Shown in pieces: positions 53,998 through 63,610 of a stretch of DNA of 64,000 nt. The stretch covers positions 248,001-312,000 of the forward strand of contig CP145409.1 of the NCBI GenBank assembly GCA_036867785.1, given 5' to 3'. The notes beneath the pieces are model-generated. The model ran no database searches and was not told the DNA's origin. It saw nothing but the letters and a program-made list of their open reading frames with translations. The stretch is from Plasmodiophora brassicae (taxonomy: Eukaryota > Endomyxa: Phytomyxea > Phytomyxea > Plasmodiophorida). Each line of letters starts with the position of its first letter. The first letter of the stretch is position 1. The translations under genes were made by a program, and so were the position numbers.

Positions 53998-54285
53998 TCA
54001 GTTCCTTGAATGATGGGCGCTGAGGAAGGTCTCTAGTCCTTCAAGGATTTGTTGCGGTAGATGCCCGTCACCCCTTGACGCCAGGAACAACTGTATCATG
54101 CTCGAACGATCATCGTGCTGCAGCCGCCGGTCTTCGTGCTGGAGCCGCCGCTCTTCAATCTGGAGCCGATGCGCATGGATCTCACGCCGCAGTTGGCGAT
54201 CCGCATAGCGGTTCCAGACCGACACGGCTGTCCCGAGGACGGCAGCGGCAATGACTGCAATGAATACGATGAGAACGCTGTTCAT
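53998..54285 (-). CDS. Small single-pass membrane protein with charged coiled-coil tail
   Basis: 95 aa from the ATG at 54285 (five more residues if the ATG at 54300 is used). An N-terminal hydrophobic helix (MNSVLIVFIAVIAAAVLGTA) is followed by a charged helix with three short repeats (RLQIEERRLQHEDRRLQHDD) and a final amphipathic part (QQILEGLETFLSAHHS). It resembles many short uncharacterised tail proteins and no family is recognised. It sits on the opposite strand to the surrounding secreted family and TmcB fragments. Confidence 0.5.
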   Translation of the reverse strand: MNSVLIVFIAVIAAAVLGTAVSVWNRYADRQLRREIHAHRLQIEERRLQHEDRRLQHDDRSSMIQLFLASRGDGHLPQQILEGLETFLSAHHSRN

Positions 54286-55059
54286 CGGCCGGTTCTGCAC
54301 GGAAACTGTTTACCCGCGGCAAATGTTATCCACGCCGATGTGGTACCAGCGTCTCCAAACATGTCGGCACAGATCTATAGAAGTGCGGTGGGCGCCCGCC
54401 AGTTGCCAGGGGTCCAAGAAACTGAAGGGGCCGGATTGCACATTAAAACAAGGACGAACCAAATTCGTAGGGCGAAGGGTTGAGCGCAGTGGGGGGGGGG
54501 GGGGTCTCCAAATTATATAGCGCTTCTCGGCGAGGAATGTGCTGCTGGCCGCCAGCCGAACGTTTGCCAGCATGTCGGTGGTGGTATCGGCGGGTCGTGT
54601 TCCCGCCCCAGGCTGGCCAGCCGCGCCTAATTGGCATGGCAACTAAGACGTCACCCGCGCCAAGTCTTATTCGTCATGACGAGCTGATCTCCCGAGGCGG
54701 TACAGGCTGTTGACCTGTGCGGCTGGGTGTAATAAAGAATACGTAACGTGTTATCCAGGCGGCGATCCAGTGGTACAATGACATGAAACATATGCTGGGC
54801 TGTGGAGACCTGTCGTCGGAGATGCCGGGAATATTATCAAGCAGAACGGGGCAACGCCCCCAGCATCCTGCACCAACAGCTCTGATTAACAATGTTTGAC
54901 GGATGCCACGAGTTTTATTTCGATGTGGCGTACATCACGATGAACGACTGCCACACGACGTTGTAGAACAGGACGCTGAACGCCGGTCTGCAGCGCAGTA
55001 TGTGGGATTCCTCAGGGTCGACACTGGGGACCACTGGCCACGATAATGGCGACTGGGGC
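54286..55059. other. Intergenic region with a G homopolymer
   Basis: Contains a run of 14 G at 54491-54504. A minus-strand open frame near its end (RPAFSVLFYNVVWQSFIVMY, ending at 54915) looks like a membrane helix but has no supporting exons. No complete gene is recognised. Confidence 0.35.
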
Positions 55060-55441
55060 AGGCCAGCCGCGCGAACCGTGCCAACCCTGCTGCGCCTGAT
55101 CGAGCTCCAGACCGGCCATCTCCAGGCCACGAGCATGTCGCTGTACGCAGACGTCGCCTATGATATGGTGCCGCTAAAGATGTCGTTCGAGGAAGTCCCC
55201 TTGCTCGTCTTCTCATTGCAGGTACCGTCGTCCAGCATCTGGCACTAGGGCGCACACTGTTCGACTTGGAATGCACGCGCGCTGGTCAACCCCCCCCCCC
55301 CCCCCCCCCCCCCCTCTCTCCCCCAAATCGTACACGTTCAGGACGCGTCTGCTTCTGCAGGTGATTCCCGAAGGACGCCATGCTGACGTCCACAACTCCA
55401 AGCACATCATGGCGTGCGCCGAAGCCGTTATGGCCCGCTAG
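55060..55441 (+). pseudogene. Fragment of the third TmcB-like gene, C-terminal part, with C25 tract
   Basis: Reads LLRLIELQTGHLQATSMSLY then ADVAYDMVPLKMSFEEVPLLV, matching LRNVVELQTDYLNAIQTKSM/SLYAQVANDLVPVL of copy 2 near 50555-50690. After an in-frame stop, TLFDLECTRA matches ANLDLECKRT. A run of 25 C (55290-55314) interrupts the sequence, and RTRLLLQVIPEGRHADVHNS then KHIMACAEAVMAR follow, matching the copy 2 C-terminus. The stop at 55439-55441 matches the position of the normal stop. A decayed host-gene copy. Confidence 0.9.
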
Positions 55442-55599
55442 AACTGATCTGCCCGCCGTTTCGCGGGCGCCTCGCGCAATAAAGTCGTCGTCGCTGAAGT
55501 GGTCCCCAGGTTGCCCGCCGTGACGCAGACGCGCAGCGTGCGTGACGCCACGTCGTTGACCGCGCAGATACCAAGAGCAGGCGCCACGCAACGGGCATC

Positions 55600-55729
55600 G
55601 GGGATTCAACGGTGCGCTCGCCCCCTTCACCGTCAGGCGATATTGCGCCATTCGAGGAACCATTTCGTATTTCGAGCTCGATTGTGAACGTGAGAGAAAG
55701 CATCCCCCGAAAGACACGGTCCAGCACAT
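55600..55729 (+). promoter_or_regulatory. Conserved upstream block of secreted family gene 2
   Basis: Same order of motifs as upstream of genes 1 and 3: GGATTCAACGGTG, GGCGATATTGCGCC, TTCGAGGAACCATTTCGTAT, TCGATTGTGAACG and CGAAAGACACGGTCCAGCACA directly before the ATG. It lies immediately after the C-terminal TmcB fragment. Confidence 0.6.
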
Positions 55730-57604
55730 ATGAAGATGCTTCAGATATTGCTCGTTGGCGCCCTAATTGGGTTCGCGTTCCCAGAGGGGGGTGCAAGTGA
55801 CCCATCATCGCGGTTCTCGTCGGACGTTGCCCAGCTGAAGAGCAAACTGTACGCCCTGGCCAACACGTGCAAGTATCTGATCAACAGCGGCATGGGAGGC
55901 ACTCCCGAATACCAGCAGGCTAAGAAGGAATTCGACGAATGCAAAGGGCAGGTCCTGGAGGCTGAACCGGATGCTGAGATCCCGGTCGGATGTCACGCGC
56001 GTCGACATTCCATCACACCTGGAACTAACCGTATATGATACCAGAGCATCAATACCGGATCTGCTGACAGCAAGCCGAAGGATGTGCCGGACACGAAAGA
56101 CGACAAGAAGGAGAACCAGCCCACTCCCGTAAGAGCACAGCACCGCGTTCGTATCGCTTCCTGGCCATTGATTAGGTATGTCGAAACAGGACTACAACGT
56201 GGACAACCCAACGGCAAGCCCACCTAACGCCTCGAAAGCACCTACGCCAGCTCCGACGCCGAACCCGGCCACGTCGACGCCTGCGCCGTCATATAAGCCG
56301 GCCAACCCTACCAATGCTCCAACGCCGCGTCCAACGAGCGCCACCACAGCGCCCACACCCTCTCCGACGCCGAAGCCGACGCTGTCGCCTTATACGCCGA
56401 AGCCGACGCCGTCGCCTTACACGCCGAAGCCGACGCCGTCGCCTTACACGCCGAAACCGACGCCGTCGCCTTACACGCCGAAGCCGACGCCGTCGCCTTA
56501 CACGCCGAAGCCGACGCCGTCGCCTTACACGCCGAAGCCGACGCCGTCGCCTTACACGCCGAAGCCGACGCCGTCGCCTTACACGCCGAAGCCGACGCCG
56601 TCGCCTTACACGCCGAAACCGACGCCGTCGCCTTACACGCCGAAGCCGACGACGCCTTACACGCATGCGCCGACGACATCGCCTTATACGCATGCGCCGA
56701 CGACGTTGCCTTACACGCATGCGCCGACGACGGCGCCTTACACGCATGCTCCGACGACGGCGCCTTACACGCCGAAGCCGACGACGTTGCCTTACACGCA
56801 CGCGCCGACGTCGACGCCTTACACGCCGAAGCCGACGAAGTCTTACGCGCATGCGCCGACGACACCTTACACCTACCCGCCGACGACGAAGCCGGCCAGC
56901 CCGAGCCAGGCACCAACTCCGGCACCGACTCCAAAGCCGTACCAGGCCCCACCGAAGGTAGACATCGTACGTTGCACACCCGGCTGAGCACGAACTGAAC
57001 CCTGCCCACCCGGGTACAGATGGACGCGGTTGAATCCGGTAGCGGCCCTTCGTCCAAGGCGTCCTCGGGCTCCAAGCCTGCGACGTCAGACGCCAACTAC
57101 GGCGCGAAATCGGGACCGTCATCGAGTTCTGCCAGCCGTAAGTACGGCTCCTACGGTTCGCCTTCCATCCCTCAGTCGGGTTCGTTGTCATCGAACTACG
57201 GGCGCGCCCCCAGCTCGTCTAACTCTGGGTCCCGGCCAGCTTACCCTGTCTCCAGCAATGGCTCACATTCCGGAGGGTCCTCGACTGGGAGCAGCGACCC
57301 GAACCGCTCCGGTGGATATTCACCAGAGTCTCAGTATGGAAGCTCGGGTGTCGACGGCGCGTCTCGCTCAGGAGGGTCCAGCTCCGGTTACGACAAGGGT
57401 TCGCGCCCCGCTGCTGGCTCGGATGAATCATCTGCGTACGGCGACTCAAGCAGCGATTCCCGCTCTGGATACTCGTACAAGCCACCAGGCAGCAAGTACC
57501 GTCCAGACCAGCAGAGCTCTGGGTCGTATCCATCCGGCAAAGGCCCGGGGTACGACAAAGGGTCTCGGGCCGGCAGTGGCAGCGGCGGCGGTGGCAGTTA
57601 CTGA
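55730..57604 (+). CDS. Secreted modular protein 2, with expanded TPKPTPSPY repeats
   Basis: Four exons: 55730-55984, 56045-56128, 56190-56957, 57020-57604 (introns 60, 61 and 62 nt, all phase 0); 563 aa. Exon 1 repeats the signal peptide ([17 protein letters not shown]) and helical module ([20 protein letters not shown]). Exon 2 is short. Exon 3 is greatly expanded: about eleven near-identical 9-residue units TPKPTPSPY (27-bp DNA repeats at roughly 56390-56645), then a second series of [12 protein letters not shown] units. Exon 4 is the Ser/Gly/Tyr tail, ending in SGSGGGGSY. The Pro/Thr region is probably extended and a likely site of O-glycosylation (inference). It starts 289 bases after the TmcB fragment. 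Confidence 0.83.
56390..56645 (+). repeat. Coding 27-bp tandem repeat (TPKPTPSPY units)
   Basis: About ten copies of a 27-base unit with core ACGCCGAAGCCGACGCCG followed by TCGCCTTAC. Only scattered single-base differences (GCCGAAA for GCCGAAG) are seen. The repeat stays in frame inside exon 3 of secreted gene 2. Such high identity means recent expansion and likely length variation between strains. Confidence 0.95.
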
Positions 57605-57729
57605 GAAGGCAAATGAAGTGTCTATCTTGTGCTCAATTGCGACCGGCGATAGCTGGGTTTCCCAATGCATGACGTGACGTCGGTCGGACCGACCGGATAC
57701 CGACAGGTGACGCAACGCTAAGGACCATC

Positions 57730-57867
57730 GCTCCAGTGACTCACGGCGGTGTGATTCAACGGTGGCCTATTGATCGTTAGGCGATATTTCGCCCTTCGAG
57801 GAACCATTTCGTATATTTGAAGTTCGTTTGTGAACGACAGCATCCCCCGAAAGACACGGTCCAGCAC
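57730..57867 (+). promoter_or_regulatory. Conserved upstream block of secreted family gene 3
   Basis: Contains CACGGCGGTGTGATTCAACGG, GGCGATATTTCGCCC, TTCGAGGAACCATTTCGTAT and CGAAAGACACGGTCCAGCAC before the ATG, in the same order as at the two other copies. Some spacing between the last two boxes is lost relative to copies 1 and 2. Confidence 0.6.
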
Positions 57868-59887
57868 ATGAAGCTGCTTCAGATATTGTTGGTTGGCGCC
57901 CTACTCGGGTTCGCGTTCGCCGAGGACAGTGGGTCCAGTGATCCATCAGCGTCGTCTTCGTCGGACCCCGCCCAGCTGAAGAGCAAACTGTACGACCTGG
58001 CCGACAAGTGCAAGGACCTGGCCAGCAACGGTATGGAGGGTACTCCCGAACACCAACAGGCTAAGAAGGAGTTCGACGAATGCAAAGAGCAAGTTCTGGC
58101 GGCCGAGCCGGACGCTAAGATCCCGGTACGGGTGTCATGCGCGTCGACATTCCATCTTTCCTTGACTAATCGTGTCTGATACCAGAGCATCAAAACTGGA
58201 TCTGACAGCAAGCCGAAGGAGACACCAGATCAGAAGGACGACAAGAAATACGACACGAAAGACGACAGGAAGGACGACGAGAAGGATGAGAAGAAGGATG
58301 AGAAGAAGGATGAGAAGAAGGATGAGAAGAAGGATGAGAAGAAGGATGAGAAGAAGGACGAGAAGAAGGACGAAAAGAAGGTCGACAAAAAGGACGACAA
58401 GAAGGACGACAAGGACGACAAGAAGGTCGACAAGAAGGATGACGGTGCGGATGGCAAGAAGGAGGATAACAATGGCGATGATAAGCAGCTGCCAGCTCTG
58501 CGTAAGAAGTTGCAGTCGTTGGCGAACAAGGTGATCTCGTTGGGCATGGCCGGGAAGAAGGACACGCAGGAATGCGATCAGGCCAAGCAGGAGTTTGACG
58601 AATGCGCCGCACAGGTGAAGGCCATCAAGCCAGACGAGCCCATTCCCGTAAGATCAGGGCACAGCGCGTCACCGTATCATTCGCTGGGCATTAATAAGGT
58701 ACGTTGAAACAGGACTGCAACGTGGCCATCCCGACGCCAACGAGCTCGCCGAAAGCACCCACGCCAGCTCCGACGCCGAAACCGACCACGTCGTCGGACA
58801 CGCCTGCACCGTCATACAAGCCGGCCAACGTCACCCATGCACCGACGCCGCGACCAACGACCGCCACCAAAGCGCCCACGCCAGCTCCGACGCCGAAACC
58901 GACCACGCCAGCTCCGACGCCGAAACCAACCACGCCAGCTCCGACGCCGAAACCGACCACGTCGTCGGACACGCCTCCGCCGTCATACAAGCCGGCTAAC
59001 GTCACCCACGCGCCAACGCCGCGACCAACGACCGCCACTAAAGCGCCCACGCCCTCCCCGACGCCGAAACCGACGACGTCGTCGTACACGCATGCGCCGA
59101 CGACGATGCCGGCCAAGCCCACCCAGGCACCGACCCCGGCACCGACTCCAAAGCCGTACCAGGCCCCGCCAAAGGTAGGCGTCGTACATTGCACACCCAC
59201 CTGTTCACGAACTGAATGTTGTCCCCCCGGGTGCAGGTGAACGCGACTGAATCCGGTAGTGGCCCTTCGTCCAAGACGTCGTCGGGTTCCAAGCCTGCAA
59301 CGTCGGGTGCGAACTACGGGTCGAAATCGGGCGCCTCATCGAGTCCTGCCAGCCGTGAGTACGGTTCCTACGGATCGCCTTCCAACTCTCAGTCGAGCTC
59401 GTCGTCGTCGAACTATGGGCGCTCCTCCAGCCCGTCCAGCTCCGGGTCCCGGCCAGCGTACCCGGCCTCCAGCAGTGGCTCCAACGCTGGATACGCTCCC
59501 TCAAACAGTGGCTTCCGTGCTGGATACGCTGCCTCCAGCGGCGGCTCCTATTCCCGCGAGTCGTCGTCTGGGAGCAGCGGCCCGTACCGCTCAGATGGAT
59601 ATTCACCAGAGTCCCGGTACGGAAGCTCGGGCTACAACAGCGGGTCGCGTTCGGGAGCGACCAGCTCCGGTTACGACAAGGGTTCCCGCCCCGCTGCTGG
59701 CTCGGGTGAATCGTCTACGTACGGTGGCTCTAGCAGCGAATCCAACTCTGGGTACTCGTACAAGTCGCCAGGCAGTGCGTACCGACCAGGCCAGCAGAGC
59801 TCCGGCTCCTATCCATCCGGCAAAGGTTCCGGATACGAGAAATCGTCCCAGGAAGGTGCTGGCAGCGGCGGCGATGACAGCTACTGA
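57868..59887 (+). CDS. Secreted modular protein 3, with DEKK repeats and a second helical module
   Basis: Four exons: 57868-58125, 58186-58647, 58713-59174, 59237-59887 (introns 60, 65 and 62 nt, all phase 0); 610 aa. Exon 1: signal peptide ([20 protein letters not shown]) and helical module ([20 protein letters not shown] ... [18 protein letters not shown]). Exon 2 is expanded by about eight DEKK units and then carries a second copy of the helical module ([17 protein letters not shown] ... [18 protein letters not shown]). Exon 3 is the Pro/Thr linker with [19 protein letters not shown] repeats. Exon 4 is the Ser/Gly/Tyr tail. Exon 4 starts with a GTG codon where genes 1 and 2 have ATG, showing that those ATGs are internal. 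Confidence 0.85.
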
Positions 59888-59955
59888 GAAGGCAATCTTA
59901 AACGAAGTGTCCTGTTCTGAATCGCGACTGGCGATATAGCGCCAATGGGATTGCA

Positions 59956-61576
59956 TTATCTGGCAGCGCCCTCGATTCGGACGTCGTCACGAGGGTTTGA
60001 CACACGCCATGGGTCCCTCCAAAGTTGAGGCACGATAACGATCTCGCGCCCTTCGACATTGCACTGCGTCCACGCCTGTCGGATAGCGTCGATCATGACC
60101 CGTCGTCTCTTGAAGAACAGCCACAGCAGAACTTGCCATCTGCATGCGCTTGGCCGCTCCGATCCAGGTCTCCCTAGCCGTAACACTGTCTTTCGTAACG
60201 ACCTGTTCGCTCTCATCAGGGGTACGTTCCGCGCCCACAAACCAAGGGTGGCGTTACTCTGCGCATGCACCGCTTGTTCGTCCTTCATCGGTGACGCTTG
60301 CGTGTTCCCCTGTCGAGACGACCTCGAGTCTGTTCGCGTCCGCGCGCGTCATGACGTCTCGAACAATGTGGGCGAGACACTGCTTGTCGAGGTCGGGAGC
60401 GTATCGCTTAGCGAGCAGTTGCACGCGTCTGCCCATTTCTAAGCGAATCTGCAATTCGCCGGCGGCGATCGCTCCGGCGTCGTGCTTGGCCAGTTGCCGC
60501 AGCGCGAGGCGATGCCAGACGGCTGCCTGGCGCGGCAGCACACAGGCGACCAGCCACGGCCACTGACTGAGCCGACGACGGACCCGCTCCACCGGCCACC
60601 GACGACGACAGATCCATCCACGAACGTGAGCCTGAAGGAGCCGCACGACCCGCGCTCGCTCCTAGGATTGTTGTCAGACGCAGTGTCGGGCGCTGGTATG
60701 ATGCTACCTGACATTCGTCAGCGACCCGAGGCGCACGCGTTCGGCAACACTGGCTAACGGCCCTGCCAATGCCAACCTCGATACAGGGACGGCGCGTGGC
60801 GTACGCGGCGTCAGGTTCCGGCTCGAGCGCCCTCGCCATGGCTTTGATGACGCAGGACCTTCCACAAGTTTCAACGTCGGCGCTGTCATTTGCTGGCTGT
60901 CCCCGTCTTCATCCACAGCTTTGGGCGCTGTCAAGGGCTCGGTATGTGGTGGCAGTGCCGGCTGGCAGACACCAAAGATCGTCTCAAAGGAGGCAAGCGC
61001 GGCACGAATCGGTCTGGATCGCCACGTAAAATTGTCGGGATCGCAGAGTCCAAGATAGTGATGAGCGCGTTGGACGGCGAGGCGTCCCTGGTCCATCAGG
61101 AATCGGCGCGAGGCAAGAGACAGACGCGCCTCGCTCATTTGGGACACGATCTGCTCCATCTGGAGCACCTGTCCAATAACGTCTACGTGTTTCACGTCGA
61201 GCCTGCCTGGGACGCGGAACGCTGTCGACTGCCTCGGTGACGGCTGCTCCAGCACGGCTGTTGCCTGCTGTTCATACGCGGGCAGCGTCAACGGCGTCAA
61301 GCGCCTTCGTTCGGCTGCTGGTTGGTTGGGACGCGGCATGGCCCCAGAACGAACCGGGGTGGCTGATTTGATGTGATCCAGGAGGGCACGCTGGACGCTG
61401 GCGATTTCCAGGTCGAGCTGAGCGATGAGGACGTCGGCCAGTGCTCGACGCGGTGTGGACCTTGCCGAAGACGGTGGACGCCAGTGACGATCGTTCCCGG
61501 TCGGCGTCACGCAATCCAATGTCAACGTACACGGGCGCATGGCCGATCGTCGACGACGTTGCATGACGACCACCAT
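59956..61576 (-). CDS. IQ-motif protein of unknown function
   Basis: Three-exon model: 61576-60713, 60661-60323, 60282-59956 (introns 51 and 40 nt); 509 aa. The first splice joins LGSLTN to ERARVVRLLQAHVRGWICRR, an IQ-like calmodulin-binding helix. The region before has a helical stretch (VIGQVLQMEQIVSQMSEARL) and a Pro/Ser/Arg-rich linker. After the IQ motif comes more basic helix (AVWHRLALRQLAKHDAGAIA; GELQIRLEMGRRVQLLAKRY). The last exon (KRRRVMIDAIRQAWTQC) is uncertain: other splice choices near 60180-60320 keep the frame. IQ proteins bind calmodulin or myosin light chains; nothing shows a motor domain here. Confidence 0.55.
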
Positions 61577-61719
61577 GGTAATTGAGTACAGCGATCGGAC
61601 GCAGGGTACGCGAAAGAAGGAGGGCGTATCAAGGTGCCATGAAGATCTTGGCCGTTTATGAGTCAATTCGGAGGGTGCGCGTGCCCGCGTAAGACGCTCG
61701 TTCGCTAGTCCAGCAAACG

Positions 61720-63330
61720 ATGAGACGCGCACTGGCCATGGGCGTAGGCGTTCTGGTCGTCATCAGCGTCCTGGCCGGCACAGTCCACGCCCAGCTGCTA
61801 TCGATCCCATGCCAGAGTGAGTCGATCTCTGGGGTGCCAAGGGCGTTTCGCTGACCGTGCGCGCAGCGGCTGGCAACACTGGCGATGTCAGCGCGTGCAT
61901 GTTCGATGGCCCGACCTGCAACTGGGTCACCAACTTTGTCAACTTCGACAACGAGGTTTGTCGTGGCAGATGCGTTCCCCCTTGTCGCAGATAGGTTGAC
62001 CAACCTCATCGTGCAGGCCGTATGGTACGATGTGTACAAGAACCACCCAGTGCCGTCCGCGACCTCACAGTTTGTGATCGAGGGCGGTAACCCGACGCTA
62101 GTCCCAGGAGGCCTGAAGATGCCGGTCAGAACCACTGGCCCATCTGTCCGATGCGTTCTCTAATCCAATGCCGCCTCAGATGACGTATCCGAAAGACCTG
62201 ACCCAGCCCACGACGGGGACGATCGTGTCCACGACGCGTTTCTTGCTTTATGTAAGTCCCCGAGCGGGCACGTTCCGTCGACAGCGCATTGTGAGTGACC
62301 TGAGGGCAGGGCGTGGTGTCGGCAACGTTTAAGAGCTCAGGCGTTCCTGGGCTAGTATCAAGTTTCATTACGTTCGGCAACAATGAGGACGAGATTGACG
62401 TCGAGATCGGTGGTGGAGACAGTACCAACGTCCAGTTCAACTGGTACGGGTGTACCCCTGGCCAACGTGTCGCACACATTCTGAATTACGCGACCAGGTA
62501 CTGGCATGGCATCAAGGAGCTCAATGCAAAGGGTATGCGGGTCGCCTGTACGTTTCCAGTTCAGACCACACTGACGAGCGCAGGTGCATCCCTTCACGGC
62601 CACATTGTGAATACGCCGTTGGACAACTCAGAGAATTACTATACCTACACGGTACACGCCCTCGTGTGGCGAGCGCCCGTTGACGCATGTGCTCATCGCC
62701 TGACTGCAGATCGACTGGAACGCAGAGCGCATCATCTGGTCCATCAACGGTGTCGTGCAGTACACCGCGACAGCGGATAGCCCCCGATTCCCCAGTTCGC
62801 CTTCACGGATCGCCTTCGGTGTCTGGCAGGCACAATGGGGAAGGTCTCTTTAACCGCTGGTGGAAACGCCCCAGTCACACACGGTTTGACGTTGGGCGAT
62901 AGCACCTGGGCGGGCACGAACGACTACACGAAATGGCGCAAAGACACCCCACCGTTCGTTCAGTTCCAGACCATATCCGTTGCATGGTAATCGGCGTGCT
63001 GTGGTGTCCGCGCGTGTTTCGTGGCACACAGCTGATTTCCGCTGTTCAGCGCTGCACAGAACGGCCCGCCTGCGGTCCCGTCTTCTCGTCCCGCCCCGAC
63101 GCCAATGCCTACCAAACCTTGTAGGGCGCTCCGGCGCGTGTCTGGGTGCCCCAACCGTATAACGAGTCTGCACAGGGTCACTACCGCCCCAACCTCCGGG
63201 CGGACCGTCCTGCAGCGACATCACCAGCTGTCTCTTCAACACGAGTAGCGACTCCAAATCGATCGCCCCGGCCGCCATCGTCACCGTCCTCCTCATCGCC
63301 ATCAACCTCTTCTTCTACTTGCACCACTGA
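61720..63330 (+). CDS. GH16-family glycoside hydrolase/transglycosylase with C-terminal membrane anchor
   Basis: Ten exons: 61720-61816, 61867-61955, 62017-62124, 62180-62251, 62310-62532, 62584-62651, 62710-62843, 62903-62986, 63050-63120, 63176-63330 (introns 50-63 nt); 366 aa. Signal peptide MRRALAMGVGVLVVISVLAG. The GH16 catalytic motif is DEIDVEIGGGD, with Glu-x-Asp-x-Glu intact. Then YYTYTIDWNAERIIWSINGV, a GH16 strand pair, and GVWQAQWGSTWAG. A Pro/Thr/Ser linker (PPAVPSSRPAPTPMPTKP) leads to a C-terminal hydrophobic helix (APAAIVTVLLIAINLFFYLH). The order is that of fungal Crh-like wall cross-linking enzymes: signal, GH16, linker, anchor. Substrate (glucan or chitin) is not decided by the sequence. 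Every join keeps the frame. Confidence 0.87.
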
Positions 63331-63610
63331 CCGCCACTGGCGCCAATACACTCCTGTCTGCGCCAGTCGCCGACGCCATCGACAACAGATGCCGGCCTGG
63401 ATGAGGCGTCACTGCCCAACGACGACGGGTGCCCGGCACGGGGCGACTTGCGGAGCGTCCGGAAATAGACGCACATACGTGCGCTGCATGACGAGTCGGG
63501 GCGCAGACAGTGCGTGCGAGAGTAGGTAGTGCGAGTGCGCGAGTGGAGCGCGACGCGCGGGTCCATCTAAGGCGGCCGGCGACAGCCCCAGACAGATATC
63601 GGCCGGCGCC

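Noticed and set aside
56390-56645. CRISPR-like regular repeat
   Set aside because: The 27-bp units are contiguous without spacers and encode TPKPTPSPY in frame inside a gene; the organism is eukaryotic.
56289-57191. 300-codon Arg-rich frame opposite secreted gene 2
   Set aside because: Antisense of the PT repeats; simple reverse reading of a repeat, no start context or motif.
58230-58565. Ser/Phe-rich minus-strand frame of 111 codons
   Set aside because: Antisense of the DEKK repeats of secreted gene 3.
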